IMG/VR virus record: IMGVR_UViG_3300033153_003790 | Span: 1 to 42,149 of that record | Source: a virus | DNA length: 42,149 nt | Reading direction: 5' to 3' (one strand) | Shown: positions 27,133 to 36,385 of the stretch, in pieces | Layout of the letters: each line of letters starts with the position of its first letter | How positions within the stretch are numbered: position 1 is the first letter of the stretch | Notes under the pieces: generated by a model | The model's input: only the letters and a program-made list of their open reading frames with translations | Database searches by the model: none | Told to the model about the DNA's origin: nothing | Translations under genes and position numbers: made by a program

Positions 27133-30100
27133 TTATTCCTTAACTGATTCTACTAATTTGTGTATTTTTCTTGGCCCTGAGTAGGGTATTCCAAGCATCA
27201 GCGAAACCGGCTCCCAAAGCTCTTGCATAGCTTTCTCCATATCTCCATCATAAGCGACTTTTCCAGCCCGTATTACTTTTGCCGCTGCTTGACGCGGGGG
27301 AACTGCTCCGACTTGATAACCAGCCAATTCTGATACCATCGGTGGGCCAACAAACGGAACTTGCCCTAGTGCCTGCTCGCCAAGAGCCTTAGCTATGTCT
27401 TCCGGTTCATCAGGAATTTCTCCTGTCCGAATCATATGTATCAATATAGCCACCACACCAAGCGCAACGGCAGACTTTGCAGCTTCAACATAATGCCTGT
27501 TACTCCATAACGCCTTTATGTCATAGGTAGTTACATTGTAAAACTTACCCAACTGATTAGTGAATATCATAAACCAGTTAAGGGCTTCACTTTGGAAGTA
27601 AATTCGCGCGCGATCTTTGGGGCTGAAGCCGGGCTGCTCTCGCGTTGTAATACGACTGGCAATCTTGGCGGAGGCGTCAGGGCTTAGCCCCTTGCGAATG
27701 TTTTTGGCATAAACCGCATTAATCCCAATTGCTTTAACCATTCTATCCATTGCAAGTATGCCATATAAACCGGCTTGATTGACTGTCTTGAGCGCCTTTT
27801 TGTATCCCTGCGGGTCCGTTGCCTGTAGTTCCGCCAACTCTCGCTCGATAGCACGGTCGGTCAACTGCGGGTGAATAAGCATGGCATTATCATAAGCCTT
27901 GCGAGGGTGATAAAGAAAATTCAAGGCCGAAGCAAGCATATCGCCGGTTGTAGAATGTGCCCAATATAACATTATGGATGGTACTTGTTTCGCGTAGGTC
28001 AACGGGTTGAAAGCGAGATAGGCAACTATTGCGTGTTGTCTACCTATGCGAGAGTAGCGCTCTAGTTCGTTAAATGCTTTGCGGAAGTTAGGGTTAGCGA
28101 TAGATTTGATGAAATGCTGAACGCTTTTAAGAATCGGGTTGCCAAATTTTTCAGTTACCCTGGCCTTGAAAAGCGGCCTGTTAGCAACAGATTGCATATC
28201 TTTGATATGCAGAGCATTGAGGATGTAGTGCTCTTGTACGCGCACCGCCCTCCGCCAGTTGGCCACTAACCCAGGCTTGACCGGCTTCATGTATTCAGAG
28301 GGAATATCCTTGCGGGCTATTGTAAACCCTTTGTAAACCCCAACCCTACGGTAGAATTTACGCTCGTTCATTTCGTCAAGAAGCTCTTGGCCAGTTGTTT
28401 CGTATTCGATGCCTTCGTGACGAATTGAAGTATAATTGACTTCGTAACCGGGGTCTCTGTTTTCGGCGGCTATTGTAGTGTTGCGCAAACGAGGATAGTG
28501 TTCCGCATATTCAGTGATATACGCATCGGCCAGCGCTTTCTCGGCCTCTGTCAAGGCTTCCTCAATCTGGGTATAAAGTTTATCCGTAACGAGAATGGTT
28601 ACATTCTTGCCAGATATTTTCTCAACAAAGCCCCCATACTTGAATGCCGCTTGCGAGGCGGGATTCTTCCATGCGGCATATGTACCGAGCAGGGTATCTA
28701 GGCGTAGTTGATATTCTCCCACGGTGCGCCTTTTCGCCAAGTCTCTGTCGGTAACGCGGAAGTCTTGTTGCTTTTGCGCCATTGTTTGATAGCGGCTGGC
28801 AGTATTTAGTATCTCGGCATTGACATTCTCATCAGTGGTTCCGTAGAAGAACTCATGTGCTGGCCCACCGAAATCTTGTCCACCATCAAGCATATCAAAT
28901 ATCCGAGGGGGGCCGAGAGTGTTGGCGCGTTCCACCGACGGGAAAAAGTTTTTCTTGGCCTTGGCGAGACCAGAGAGAATGTTATCGGTATATTTCTTGA
29001 TTCCTCGCGCACGACGTAGGCGGTACTCTCTAGACTTTAACTTTCCCAATTGTCTAAGTCTTGACATTTCGCTATTGATATTCACTAATTCAGAATAACT
29101 CAGCGTAGACACATCCCGCTTCTCTATCGCATCCCGAAGCTCTTGGGGCACATCTTGGGCTTTCTCAGGATTTTTGTCCAGAAACGCCTTGAGAGATTTG
29201 TTTGCTTTCTGCTTCTTTTCGGGGGCAATATCCCTGAAGTCTATAGCATCTTGCATCAGGCTAATAGCTTCACGATAAAAGAAATCAATCTCTGGAGAAA
29301 TCTTCGCTTGAATACGAGCTATCAACTTATCACGCATTTTCTTTTCTTTGCGAAGTTGCTGAAGCTCTGCATAAAGCTTCTTCTGCTCAACCTTGCCAAG
29401 CTTATAGCCCTTTTTTGTTGCCTGAGCAACCCGGCGCATCATCGTATTAAGTTGATTGATCTGGGTGGTTTGAATAATATCAGCCTTGGACGGCTGAACA
29501 CCCTTGATTGCACGCTCTCTTACATTCTCGATAGTAATGATGCGAGTCTTTTGGTCGTGAACAATTGTAAATGGTCTATTGACCTTGGGTAATCCAAGCT
29601 TCTCTCGCAGTTCTTTGACGTCGCCCCAATCAGCGTTAGCTCGTGCCATATCTGAGTAGGTAGCAATTTGATTCTTATCAAGACGTTCTTGTAAACTATG
29701 TTCCAGGTAAACTAAATATCCACGAGCCTCATCTACTGTTAATTCAATAGGGGTGCGTATTGATGGCCAACCTTCTTCCATGTACCCATGAATACGCTCA
29801 GGGGCCACATCTAAGGCTACGGCAAGTTCTTGTTTAACCTTCTTGGCCATTTTGCCAATATACAACCGAGGCTTGATTACGCGCGGCTCTCCAGCCTTGA
29901 ATGACGCCTCAAGCTGTGTTACCTGATGTTCCTCTTCGGGGGTAAGAGGTTGCTGAGCGTCCTTGGGGCTGGGCGGTGGCTTCTCAGGCACAACTTCGGG
30001 GGCTTTCTTGGCCGCGTCTTGAATCCTTTGTTTTATCCTTGCGACCGTACCTGGACCCTTAATATCTGATATGTCTACACCACGTTCTTTGGCTAATTTG

Positions 30101-31443
30101 CGCCAAGGAGCAACAGTCCTGCCTGTCGGCCAAACAAGTAATTCCTCAAATGGCACTGGAGCTTCGGTGACATCTACCCGTGGGTGGATTTTCTGCCCCG
30201 TTATTATTTTGGAGATTCTAGTAACCGGCTTGGCCATGCCTTCCCTGATAGCCCCACCCCATTTGGTCAGCTCAGGAGTGGGGATAATTTGTCCAATTTC
30301 ACTAGTAGTTTGTATAATGCTTCCGGGGGCGGCTATTAAAGAGAAACCCTTTGCGGATTCTATAGCCGTTTCTACCAGACGGTCAACAATGGCTTTTTTG
30401 TCGGCAGGCTCAAAATCTGTCTCATCCAGTCGATTACTAATAACCTTGGCTAATTCTCCAAAAATAACATTGTTGGCTTCTTGAACTATCTCGGTGGTCG
30501 TTTCAAATGTAACATGCCCGCCATATCTGGCAAGCCCCCGCCCTACAGCCTTAAAGAGTAACTGGCGCTTACTTAAACGCCGTATCGTTTCAGTTGTAGC
30601 GCCGCGCAAAAGCTTTCTACCGCCTGGAATTGTTCTAATAATATCATCGATTTGAGCTAGTTCAAACAGCATATTAACAGCGCCAAGTGCAATGGAAATA
30701 GGCTTCATAATAGATGGGTCTAGTGGATTACCATTTGCGTCGCGCATATTGCGAAGCTCATCATACATCAATCCCATCTCAAGCTCCCCAGCTTCAACAG
30801 CGCCACCAACGATAAGCCCTGGCAAAAACCCTTTTCCAAACCAAGCAATATATGCTCCAGGAATAGTAGCTAGCCGCGTCCCAGGAGGACTTACTCCCGC
30901 CGCCAAGCCCGCGCCAAACGTGCCAGCCGCCGTACCAGCAGGAATACCAACTTTTAAGCCAGCGTAGGTTGTCTCTTTAATCATAGGAAGAAGCATAACG
31001 CCAGACTTAATCCACGAGATTAGGGCGCTTGATGCTTTGGTGTGAACCATCTTGGCTCTTAAAGCATCAGTTAATCGTTGGCCTTCATCAAAAGGAATGC
31101 GCCCATATAGCTCATCTTCCCGAATCCGCGAAATCTGTACTTGCAAATCGCCAATATTCCATGCTTCCCTTATGCTGGCTATTACGCCTTTGCTAGAAGG
31201 CTGCATTGTTATAGCCTTTGTAGCTGTAACAGCCCCCGCAAGATCATCACCCTCGTATCCGGAAAACAACTCCGACAATTTGATGTCACTAATCAGTTCC
31301 TCCCGGTCAAAGCGCTGACCGATGGCCTCGAATTGGTCTCGCTCAGGAGGCGAGAAATCTCCTAGCGGGTCATAGTCATTCGCTAGAACCGCCGCAGCGT
31401 CGGGCCTTTTAACGCTGGTTATCGTGGTTTCAGGGGCTGCCAA
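27133..31443 (-). CDS. Large internal virion / DNA ejection protein (T7 gp16-like position)
   Basis: 1436 aa, the largest protein. It sits last in the gp14-gp15-gp16-like series; such proteins leave the capsid first and form the channel for DNA. Residues 150-230 have glycine/alanine-rich hydrophobic stretches (AGTAAGTFGAGLAAGV; PGLIVGGAV), a long Lys/Glu-rich coiled region lies near 480-870, and another hydrophobic helix (AVALGVVAILIHMI) near the end. No lytic transglycosylase motif is visible, unlike T7 gp16. Start is TTG at 31443, inside the preceding gene. Confidence 0.8.
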   Translation of the reverse strand: MAAPETTITSVKRPDAAAVLANDYDPLGDFSPPERDQFEAIGQRFDREELISDIKLSELFSGYEGDDLAGAVTATKAITMQPSSKGVIASIREAWNIGDLQVQISRIREDELYGRIPFDEGQRLTDALRAKMVHTKASSALISWIKSGVMLLPMIKETTYAGLKVGIPAGTAAGTFGAGLAAGVSPPGTRLATIPGAYIAWFGKGFLPGLIVGGAVEAGELEMGLMYDELRNMRDANGNPLDPSIMKPISIALGAVNMLFELAQIDDIIRTIPGGRKLLRGATTETIRRLSKRQLLFKAVGRGLARYGGHVTFETTTEIVQEANNVIFGELAKVISNRLDETDFEPADKKAIVDRLVETAIESAKGFSLIAAPGSIIQTTSEIGQIIPTPELTKWGGAIREGMAKPVTRISKIITGQKIHPRVDVTEAPVPFEELLVWPTGRTVAPWRKLAKERGVDISDIKGPGTVARIKQRIQDAAKKAPEVVPEKPPPSPKDAQQPLTPEEEHQVTQLEASFKAGEPRVIKPRLYIGKMAKKVKQELAVALDVAPERIHGYMEEGWPSIRTPIELTVDEARGYLVYLEHSLQERLDKNQIATYSDMARANADWGDVKELREKLGLPKVNRPFTIVHDQKTRIITIENVRERAIKGVQPSKADIIQTTQINQLNTMMRRVAQATKKGYKLGKVEQKKLYAELQQLRKEKKMRDKLIARIQAKISPEIDFFYREAISLMQDAIDFRDIAPEKKQKANKSLKAFLDKNPEKAQDVPQELRDAIEKRDVSTLSYSELVNINSEMSRLRQLGKLKSREYRLRRARGIKKYTDNILSGLAKAKKNFFPSVERANTLGPPRIFDMLDGGQDFGGPAHEFFYGTTDENVNAEILNTASRYQTMAQKQQDFRVTDRDLAKRRTVGEYQLRLDTLLGTYAAWKNPASQAAFKYGGFVEKISGKNVTILVTDKLYTQIEEALTEAEKALADAYITEYAEHYPRLRNTTIAAENRDPGYEVNYTSIRHEGIEYETTGQELLDEMNERKFYRRVGVYKGFTIARKDIPSEYMKPVKPGLVANWRRAVRVQEHYILNALHIKDMQSVANRPLFKARVTEKFGNPILKSVQHFIKSIANPNFRKAFNELERYSRIGRQHAIVAYLAFNPLTYAKQVPSIMLYWAHSTTGDMLASALNFLYHPRKAYDNAMLIHPQLTDRAIERELAELQATDPQGYKKALKTVNQAGLYGILAMDRMVKAIGINAVYAKNIRKGLSPDASAKIASRITTREQPGFSPKDRARIYFQSEALNWFMIFTNQLGKFYNVTTYDIKALWSNRHYVEAAKSAVALGVVAILIHMIRTGEIPDEPEDIAKALGEQALGQVPFVGPPMVSELAGYQVGAVPPRQAAAKVIRAGKVAYDGDMEKAMQELWEPVSLMLGIPYSGPRKIHKLVESVKE

Positions 31444-32879
31444 TCTACTTCACCACCCTTTTTCCCAACAGCCTTCAAACGAACGCCGTCAACTATGATT
31501 TCGGTTCCCTTAATTACCTTCACCAATCTCGTCTGATAAGGTATCGGCCGTCCCATCCTATCAGGAATTGGGACTTCGATTGGTTCATCTTTGACACCAG
31601 GAAGCTCGTCCTCTTTTAATTCACGGTAACGTAGTCCGCCGAAGAGCTTAACCATATCCATCCGAAGTTGATCATAAACATACTCTTCTACTTCTTTCCG
31701 CGAAGGCGGAGGAACCTTGTCTAAATATCCACTAAGATTGTTGCTCAGAGAAATATAACGATTGGCTGCCTCCGGACTATCTTTGTCACCAAAAGCGCCC
31801 GCAGAATACAACGCACCAATCGCTGTTTGCATAGGAAGGCGGAACGGAGCAACTTTCCGCTCTTGCTCAGCCCTCAATGTTTTAATTAAGCTAGGGACAT
31901 GTTTTGTTCCAAGCACACGATCAGTTCTTTTTCGCCATTTCTTAGTAGCCGACCAAATATGCCCAGGAGTCAACCCCGTCGGATTAGTATAAATTCGCTG
32001 TAATACTTCGGCTCTAACACCAGGGCTACCATTAGCTATAAGCGACACACCGGCTTCGTCCATCTCTTTAAGATACTTTTGATATTCCTCAAAAAGTCTA
32101 ATCTGCTCCTTAGCGGGCAAGCTGGTTTTTTGAATCCTATCCCAATTAACCGGTTCAAATGTTCCTGTTGCGGGGTCGAGGGGCGTTGCCACATACATGT
32201 CCGTATACAGTTGCAGCCTATCAGCCTCTTGCCGAGCCTCTAATAGTTGTTTTTGCTCTACCCTTGCTCGTGTGTTAGCAACCCGCCGCTTAGTCTCTCC
32301 CTCGGATTTTGCCCTTCGGCGGATAGCCTCCAATTGCTCTGGTGTAGTAGTTTTAGCATAAGCCTCGGCAAGCCCACGCGAGGCAATAGCTTCACCTAAA
32401 AAGTCGCCACTAGCTGCTGCATCAACATAACTCCGATACGCGGCCTCCTGTGTGTCTTTAACGTCTTTCGTTAAAGCTAACCCCTGAACTCTAGCGCTCT
32501 CCTGCGTATACCACGCTTCAAGTCGGGCGTTGACAATTGCTCTGCGCTTAGGCGACATAGACAGCCCGCCAACCTGAGTCTTGAGATCATTATACTCGCT
32601 ATCAACTTGCGGACCCCAAAGATCGGTATTACCGTTAGCATTACGAAATGTTACCCCACGGCTCGTCGCCGCATTCGTATAGGAATCAGCAGCTATTGAC
32701 GCTTGGGTATCTTTAAGCCGCTGACGTTCTTGCTGGATATTGAATACGGCAACCCCAAGGCTAGCAATAGCCTCTCCTGCGCCCATAATCGCTTGAGGGA
32801 CTAATTCTGCGCCAGCAGAAGGTATAGTTGCGCGGGGTAAGCCGCGAGGTTCGGCAGTAATTAACGGGAATTTAGCCAT
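31419..32879 (-). CDS. Internal virion protein (T7 gp15-like position)
   Basis: 486 aa. MAKFPLITAEPRGLPRATIP, then a long Ala/Gln/Arg-rich helical region (IQQERQRLKDTQASIAADSY; RVEQKQLLEARQEADRLQL) and a mixed C-terminal part. Typical composition of podovirus ejection proteins that form the tube between capsid and cell. Start overlaps the preceding stop (TAATG) and the end overlaps the 1436-aa gene by 25 bp. Confidence 0.78.
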   Translation of the reverse strand: MAKFPLITAEPRGLPRATIPSAGAELVPQAIMGAGEAIASLGVAVFNIQQERQRLKDTQASIAADSYTNAATSRGVTFRNANGNTDLWGPQVDSEYNDLKTQVGGLSMSPKRRAIVNARLEAWYTQESARVQGLALTKDVKDTQEAAYRSYVDAAASGDFLGEAIASRGLAEAYAKTTTPEQLEAIRRRAKSEGETKRRVANTRARVEQKQLLEARQEADRLQLYTDMYVATPLDPATGTFEPVNWDRIQKTSLPAKEQIRLFEEYQKYLKEMDEAGVSLIANGSPGVRAEVLQRIYTNPTGLTPGHIWSATKKWRKRTDRVLGTKHVPSLIKTLRAEQERKVAPFRLPMQTAIGALYSAGAFGDKDSPEAANRYISLSNNLSGYLDKVPPPSRKEVEEYVYDQLRMDMVKLFGGLRYRELKEDELPGVKDEPIEVPIPDRMGRPIPYQTRLVKVIKGTEIIVDGVRLKAVGKKGGEVDWQPLKPR

Positions 32880-33424
32880 TATGCTCCCATCTGAGCCGCT
32901 GTACCAAAGCCTTTCAGCAGTGTAGCCCCCGCCCTAATAGCTCCGGCTCTTCTAGCAGCCTTTTGTCGCTGTCTAAATTGGCCTGCCTGCATACCGAGAA
33001 TATCTTGCTCTACCTGCATACGATGCTGAGTAAGTAACTGCTGAAGTTGAAACTCTTCAGTCTGCCTAGCTTCAAGAGCCAACGGAGCGCCTTCCGGCAA
33101 AGCTCCAGCAGCACCCGTAGCGGCCCGTATACGGCTCGTAGCGGCTGTTTCGGCGGTTGCAAGGCGCTGTTGCTCCATCTGGGCCTCTTGAGCGGCTATT
33201 CTCGCGTTGTACTCAGCTATTCTTTCCTGGCTCTTAGCTTCTGCGGCCTGAGCTTCACCGACTTTGTAAGCACCATACGCACCAAGGCCAATTCCTATAT
33301 TTGTAGCGACGCCAGCAAAATAGGACGGCGTAGCAGCAGCACCTAGAAACGACAATGTAATCGGGTCAGGAAAGTGTTCGTACCTGCCTAGTACATCTAT
33401 GCTCTTCAATGAATAACCCATCAT
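32879..33424 (-). CDS. Internal virion protein (T7 gp14-like)
   Basis: 181 aa. A glycine-rich hydrophobic stretch (YFAGVATNIGIGLGAYGAYKVG) followed by a long alanine/glutamine helix (KSQERIAEYNARIAAQEAQMEQQRL) and a Gly/Ala end (GATLLKGFGTAAQ). This is the classical makeup of gp14-like proteins, which insert in the outer membrane during DNA ejection. Start set at ATG 33424, overlapping the upstream stop (ATGA), rather than at 33433. Confidence 0.82.
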   Translation of the reverse strand: MMGYSLKSIDVLGRYEHFPDPITLSFLGAAATPSYFAGVATNIGIGLGAYGAYKVGEAQAAEAKSQERIAEYNARIAAQEAQMEQQRLATAETAATSRIRAATGAAGALPEGAPLALEARQTEEFQLQQLLTQHRMQVEQDILGMQAGQFRQRQKAARRAGAIRAGATLLKGFGTAAQMGA

Positions 33425-33840
33425 TTGCTCCATTTTATGCGAACGTACAAATAAGCATCTGTACCACTACTGAACTTCGGCATGATTGATTCTCTATAGA
33501 AACCAAGATGCTCAACAGTTCTAATCGCTTCCTGAAAGTCTGTTCTTATCGCAGCCATCAGCCGTATCAAACCCTTCTCTTCTACGAGAACATCCAACCA
33601 TTCTTTGATTGTCCGGTAGACTCGCTTTCTATGTTTAAGAGCTTCTTCTGTAAGGTCCATCCAGCACCACGCGGTAGTAAGGTTCAATAGCTTAATACCA
33701 CCTACAGCCAACGGTTTGCCTTCATGTTCTAAGGTATAGACGTAATCTATTCTCTCTGGCATCTGGCCGAAACAGCCCATACTCACTGAGTGGTCAGAGA
33801 GATAGTCTATATCTGACTGAATGGCTTCTCTAAATAGCAT
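33421..33840 (-). CDS. GNAT-like / T7 gp13-like protein
   Basis: 139 aa. MLFREAIQSDIDYLSDHSVS ... GKPLAVGGIKLLNLTTAWCWMDLTEEALKHR ... VEHLGFYRESIMPKF. The layout is an acetyltransferase fold of the kind found in T7 gp13-type proteins, which are needed for assembly of the internal core although enzymatic activity is unproven. Position just before the gp14-like gene agrees. Start overlaps the upstream stop (TAATG). Confidence 0.75.
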   Translation of the reverse strand: MLFREAIQSDIDYLSDHSVSMGCFGQMPERIDYVYTLEHEGKPLAVGGIKLLNLTTAWCWMDLTEEALKHRKRVYRTIKEWLDVLVEEKGLIRLMAAIRTDFQEAIRTVEHLGFYRESIMPKFSSGTDAYLYVRIKWSK

Positions 33841-34250
33841 TATGCGTCTTGGAGATAACCAAAAACATCAATAGTACAAGTAGGCGTTCCGGTAGTTTCG
33901 GCTGTAGTAATTTCCATACCAAATGTCTCAGCCGCATCTAGTGTTAATCCTACAGCAGTAGTTCCGTGAGGGATTGGCTGAAGTATCAGTGCTTCGTCCG
34001 CATTCCCTGCTGTGATGTTAGTTAACGTCTGGTCGCCCAAGAACTGATCACAATCCCCGCCGGTTTTGCCAAACGTAACTACTGCCTCGTCAATCGCCTC
34101 ATCAAAATCGTGCATAATTACCATAACAGGAATAAATGTCTTAGCTGTCGGCACGACATACAACGCTTTTTCTGTGTCAGCCACAGCATCCAATGGAACA
34201 CCCGTCGTGCTACTAACAAGCGCAATGCTGTTTTCTCTTAAATCAGCCAT
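33840..34250 (-). CDS. Small virion protein (136 aa)
   Basis: MADLRENSIALVSSTTGVPL ... beta-rich, Thr/Ala-rich, no charge clusters, ending CTIDVFGYLQDA. Ribosome site AGGAG. It has the composition of small decoration or tail-associated proteins and lies between tailspike and core genes. Role inferred from place only. Confidence 0.68.
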   Translation of the reverse strand: MADLRENSIALVSSTTGVPLDAVADTEKALYVVPTAKTFIPVMVIMHDFDEAIDEAVVTFGKTGGDCDQFLGDQTLTNITAGNADEALILQPIPHGTTAVGLTLDAAETFGMEITTAETTGTPTCTIDVFGYLQDA

Positions 34251-34258
34251 AATATCTC

Positions 34259-36385
34259 CTATAGCGAACCGTTGATTGTTACCATTTGATTGTCTAACAT
34301 TACTGGAGCGTTGTCTACAGCGACAAACTCCACAAAGTCATACTTGCTGTTGTGAATCTTTTCGGTTGTCATTGTCGGGTAATAATAATCGCTTGTCAAG
34401 GAATTGCGGATTCGATTGCCACGGAACCAGACATCTCCAATTAAGGGACCACCGACATTACTACCCAGCCGAACACCGTAATAGAAATTGTCTACGGTAT
34501 TGTCAAAGATTTCTATGTTGTCAGAATACTGATCTATCACAATCCCACAATCATCAGTATCTCCGGGCGCTCCAAGATGCTCGATATGATTGCCGACAAT
34601 CTTGACATTATCAACATGGGCAGTGATGTAACCAACCACGCCAATACCGCCCTCTGGGAAAGTAGTTTCGCCACCTGTAACCACGTAGATAACATTATTG
34701 GCAATGTTTACGTTGTCTATACCGAGAGTACCCGTTGCAGGCCCATGAAGGATTATGCCAGTACCCCAATATTTTGTAGTGGAACTGTAGATTACATTGT
34801 TTGCTACTACAAAGTTTTCACTAACCGTAGTTTGGTCATTGCCGGGCCATATAGTAATAGCGCTATCAAGCGTCTGGCCTGCAATAAGAACGTTGCCCGT
34901 GATAGTAATATCCTTGGCGGGGTGCGTACTACTTGGGCGAGCCGTAACAAAAATACCGTGGAAGATTGTGGTTCCAGTGGTTGTGGTGCAGCCGTCAATC
35001 ATATTGTCCGATATGGTTGCATGGGCAAGGCTTGATATTCTCATGCCATACGGATAGTCATCGTGATGAAGACCTGTTATATAATTGTGATGAATAATTC
35101 CTCGCGTCATTGGCTCTGGAGCGCCAGTACTCTGACTCATAATATCAATAGAACCGCCAAAATTACGAACCAATGCTGTGGTTCCACCAATCCAATTATG
35201 TGCAATTTCAAATCCATCACATGCCTGATCGTAGTGGATTGGATACCATCGACAGTCACGAATAAAGTTGCAAAGAACCTTGGTATTGTCACTGTTCTTT
35301 ATGAAAACAGCCGCGCCGCCCTGATCGTCAAACCAACAATCCTGAACAGTAGACTCATCGCAATAGTTAAAGTATACACCGTGGGTTGCCCTGACGCCCA
35401 GCCCATCGCCATTATTTACATCGTAATGTGGGTCTAATTGTGTGAACTTGCAATTACGAACATGAACATTCTTGATATGTGTTCCAGCAGTACCAGCAGC
35501 TTGAATGAGGTATCTATTGGTATCGTGTGTTTCGCCAGTAATGTTAGCCCCGTCAAAGATAAATCCTTCAATGGTAACATCACTAGATGTAATATAAAAT
35601 AACTTAGTATTCGTGGTATCATCATCGTCGAAGTCAAAGATAATAGACGCCCCATTACTGAATATGTGCATGGGACTCGCAACAGTAAAACCAGTCGATT
35701 GAACAACATAACCATCGCCAGTTTTAGGAAAGTATACATACCCATCAGTCCCCGCTGCGGTAATTGCCAACTGAATTGCAGCAGCATCGTCAGTTGTCCC
35801 GTCCCCCACAGCGCCATAAGCTCTCACGTCATGCCACGGGCCTTTTGTGATAATGTCAGTAGAGGTTCTAGTTGACGTGCTGCTCGTGGTTGCAGAGGTC
35901 GCCAACTCCACATTACCATCGGCATCAAAAGCGAGATAGGTATTAGCTCTGTCAATAGAACTCGGCAAGACTAAATCTGTGGCTAACGGGTCATCCTTGG
36001 GCGCTCGGATTGATAGCTTTGCATCCTCGGCATTCTCTTGGATTAACCGAACGGCCTTATCAAAAGCGTCTTCAATGTTTTCTGCACTAAAGTCTCCACC
36101 ATCCTCTAAATCCAAGGTCTGAGTCATTGGAGTATCGCGGTAGATGATAATTGTATATGTTACCGGAACTGCTGCCGTAATAGTAACTGTACCCCCTGTG
36201 TCGCTATAGGTAGCCGTGTAACCATCGTCGGCCCCCTCGACAAGCTCTGTTTCAACGCCAGTTGTAGTAACACGCTTGTAGACTTTCAACTCACCATCAG
36301 CAGCCCCAAATGTATAATCAATGGTCTGGCCTGCCGTATTGCTGGCCACCGCTGATGTTCTACTTGTTGTTGCAGCTATTGTCAT
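34259..36385 (-). CDS. Tailspike: T7-fibre-like N-terminus and parallel beta-helix
   Basis: 708 aa. Residues 1-150 match the N-terminal attachment domain of T7 gp17-type fibres (DYTFGAADGELKVYKRV; YTIIIYRDTPMTQTLDLEDG; AFDKAVRLIQENAEDAKLSI). The rest is a right-handed beta-helix with many short repeats: VRAYGAVGDGTTDDAAAIQ, NCKFTQLD, NMIDGCTT, NNVIYSSTT, NHIEHLG, NTVDNFYYG, a pectate-lyase-type fold. It probably binds or cuts a host surface polysaccharide. Start at 36385 overlaps the gp12-like stop (ATGA). Confidence 0.87.
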   Translation of the reverse strand: MTIAATTSRTSAVASNTAGQTIDYTFGAADGELKVYKRVTTTGVETELVEGADDGYTATYSDTGGTVTITAAVPVTYTIIIYRDTPMTQTLDLEDGGDFSAENIEDAFDKAVRLIQENAEDAKLSIRAPKDDPLATDLVLPSSIDRANTYLAFDADGNVELATSATTSSTSTRTSTDIITKGPWHDVRAYGAVGDGTTDDAAAIQLAITAAGTDGYVYFPKTGDGYVVQSTGFTVASPMHIFSNGASIIFDFDDDDTTNTKLFYITSSDVTIEGFIFDGANITGETHDTNRYLIQAAGTAGTHIKNVHVRNCKFTQLDPHYDVNNGDGLGVRATHGVYFNYCDESTVQDCWFDDQGGAAVFIKNSDNTKVLCNFIRDCRWYPIHYDQACDGFEIAHNWIGGTTALVRNFGGSIDIMSQSTGAPEPMTRGIIHHNYITGLHHDDYPYGMRISSLAHATISDNMIDGCTTTTGTTIFHGIFVTARPSSTHPAKDITITGNVLIAGQTLDSAITIWPGNDQTTVSENFVVANNVIYSSTTKYWGTGIILHGPATGTLGIDNVNIANNVIYVVTGGETTFPEGGIGVVGYITAHVDNVKIVGNHIEHLGAPGDTDDCGIVIDQYSDNIEIFDNTVDNFYYGVRLGSNVGGPLIGDVWFRGNRIRNSLTSDYYYPTMTTEKIHNSKYDFVEFVAVDNAPVMLDNQMVTINGSL

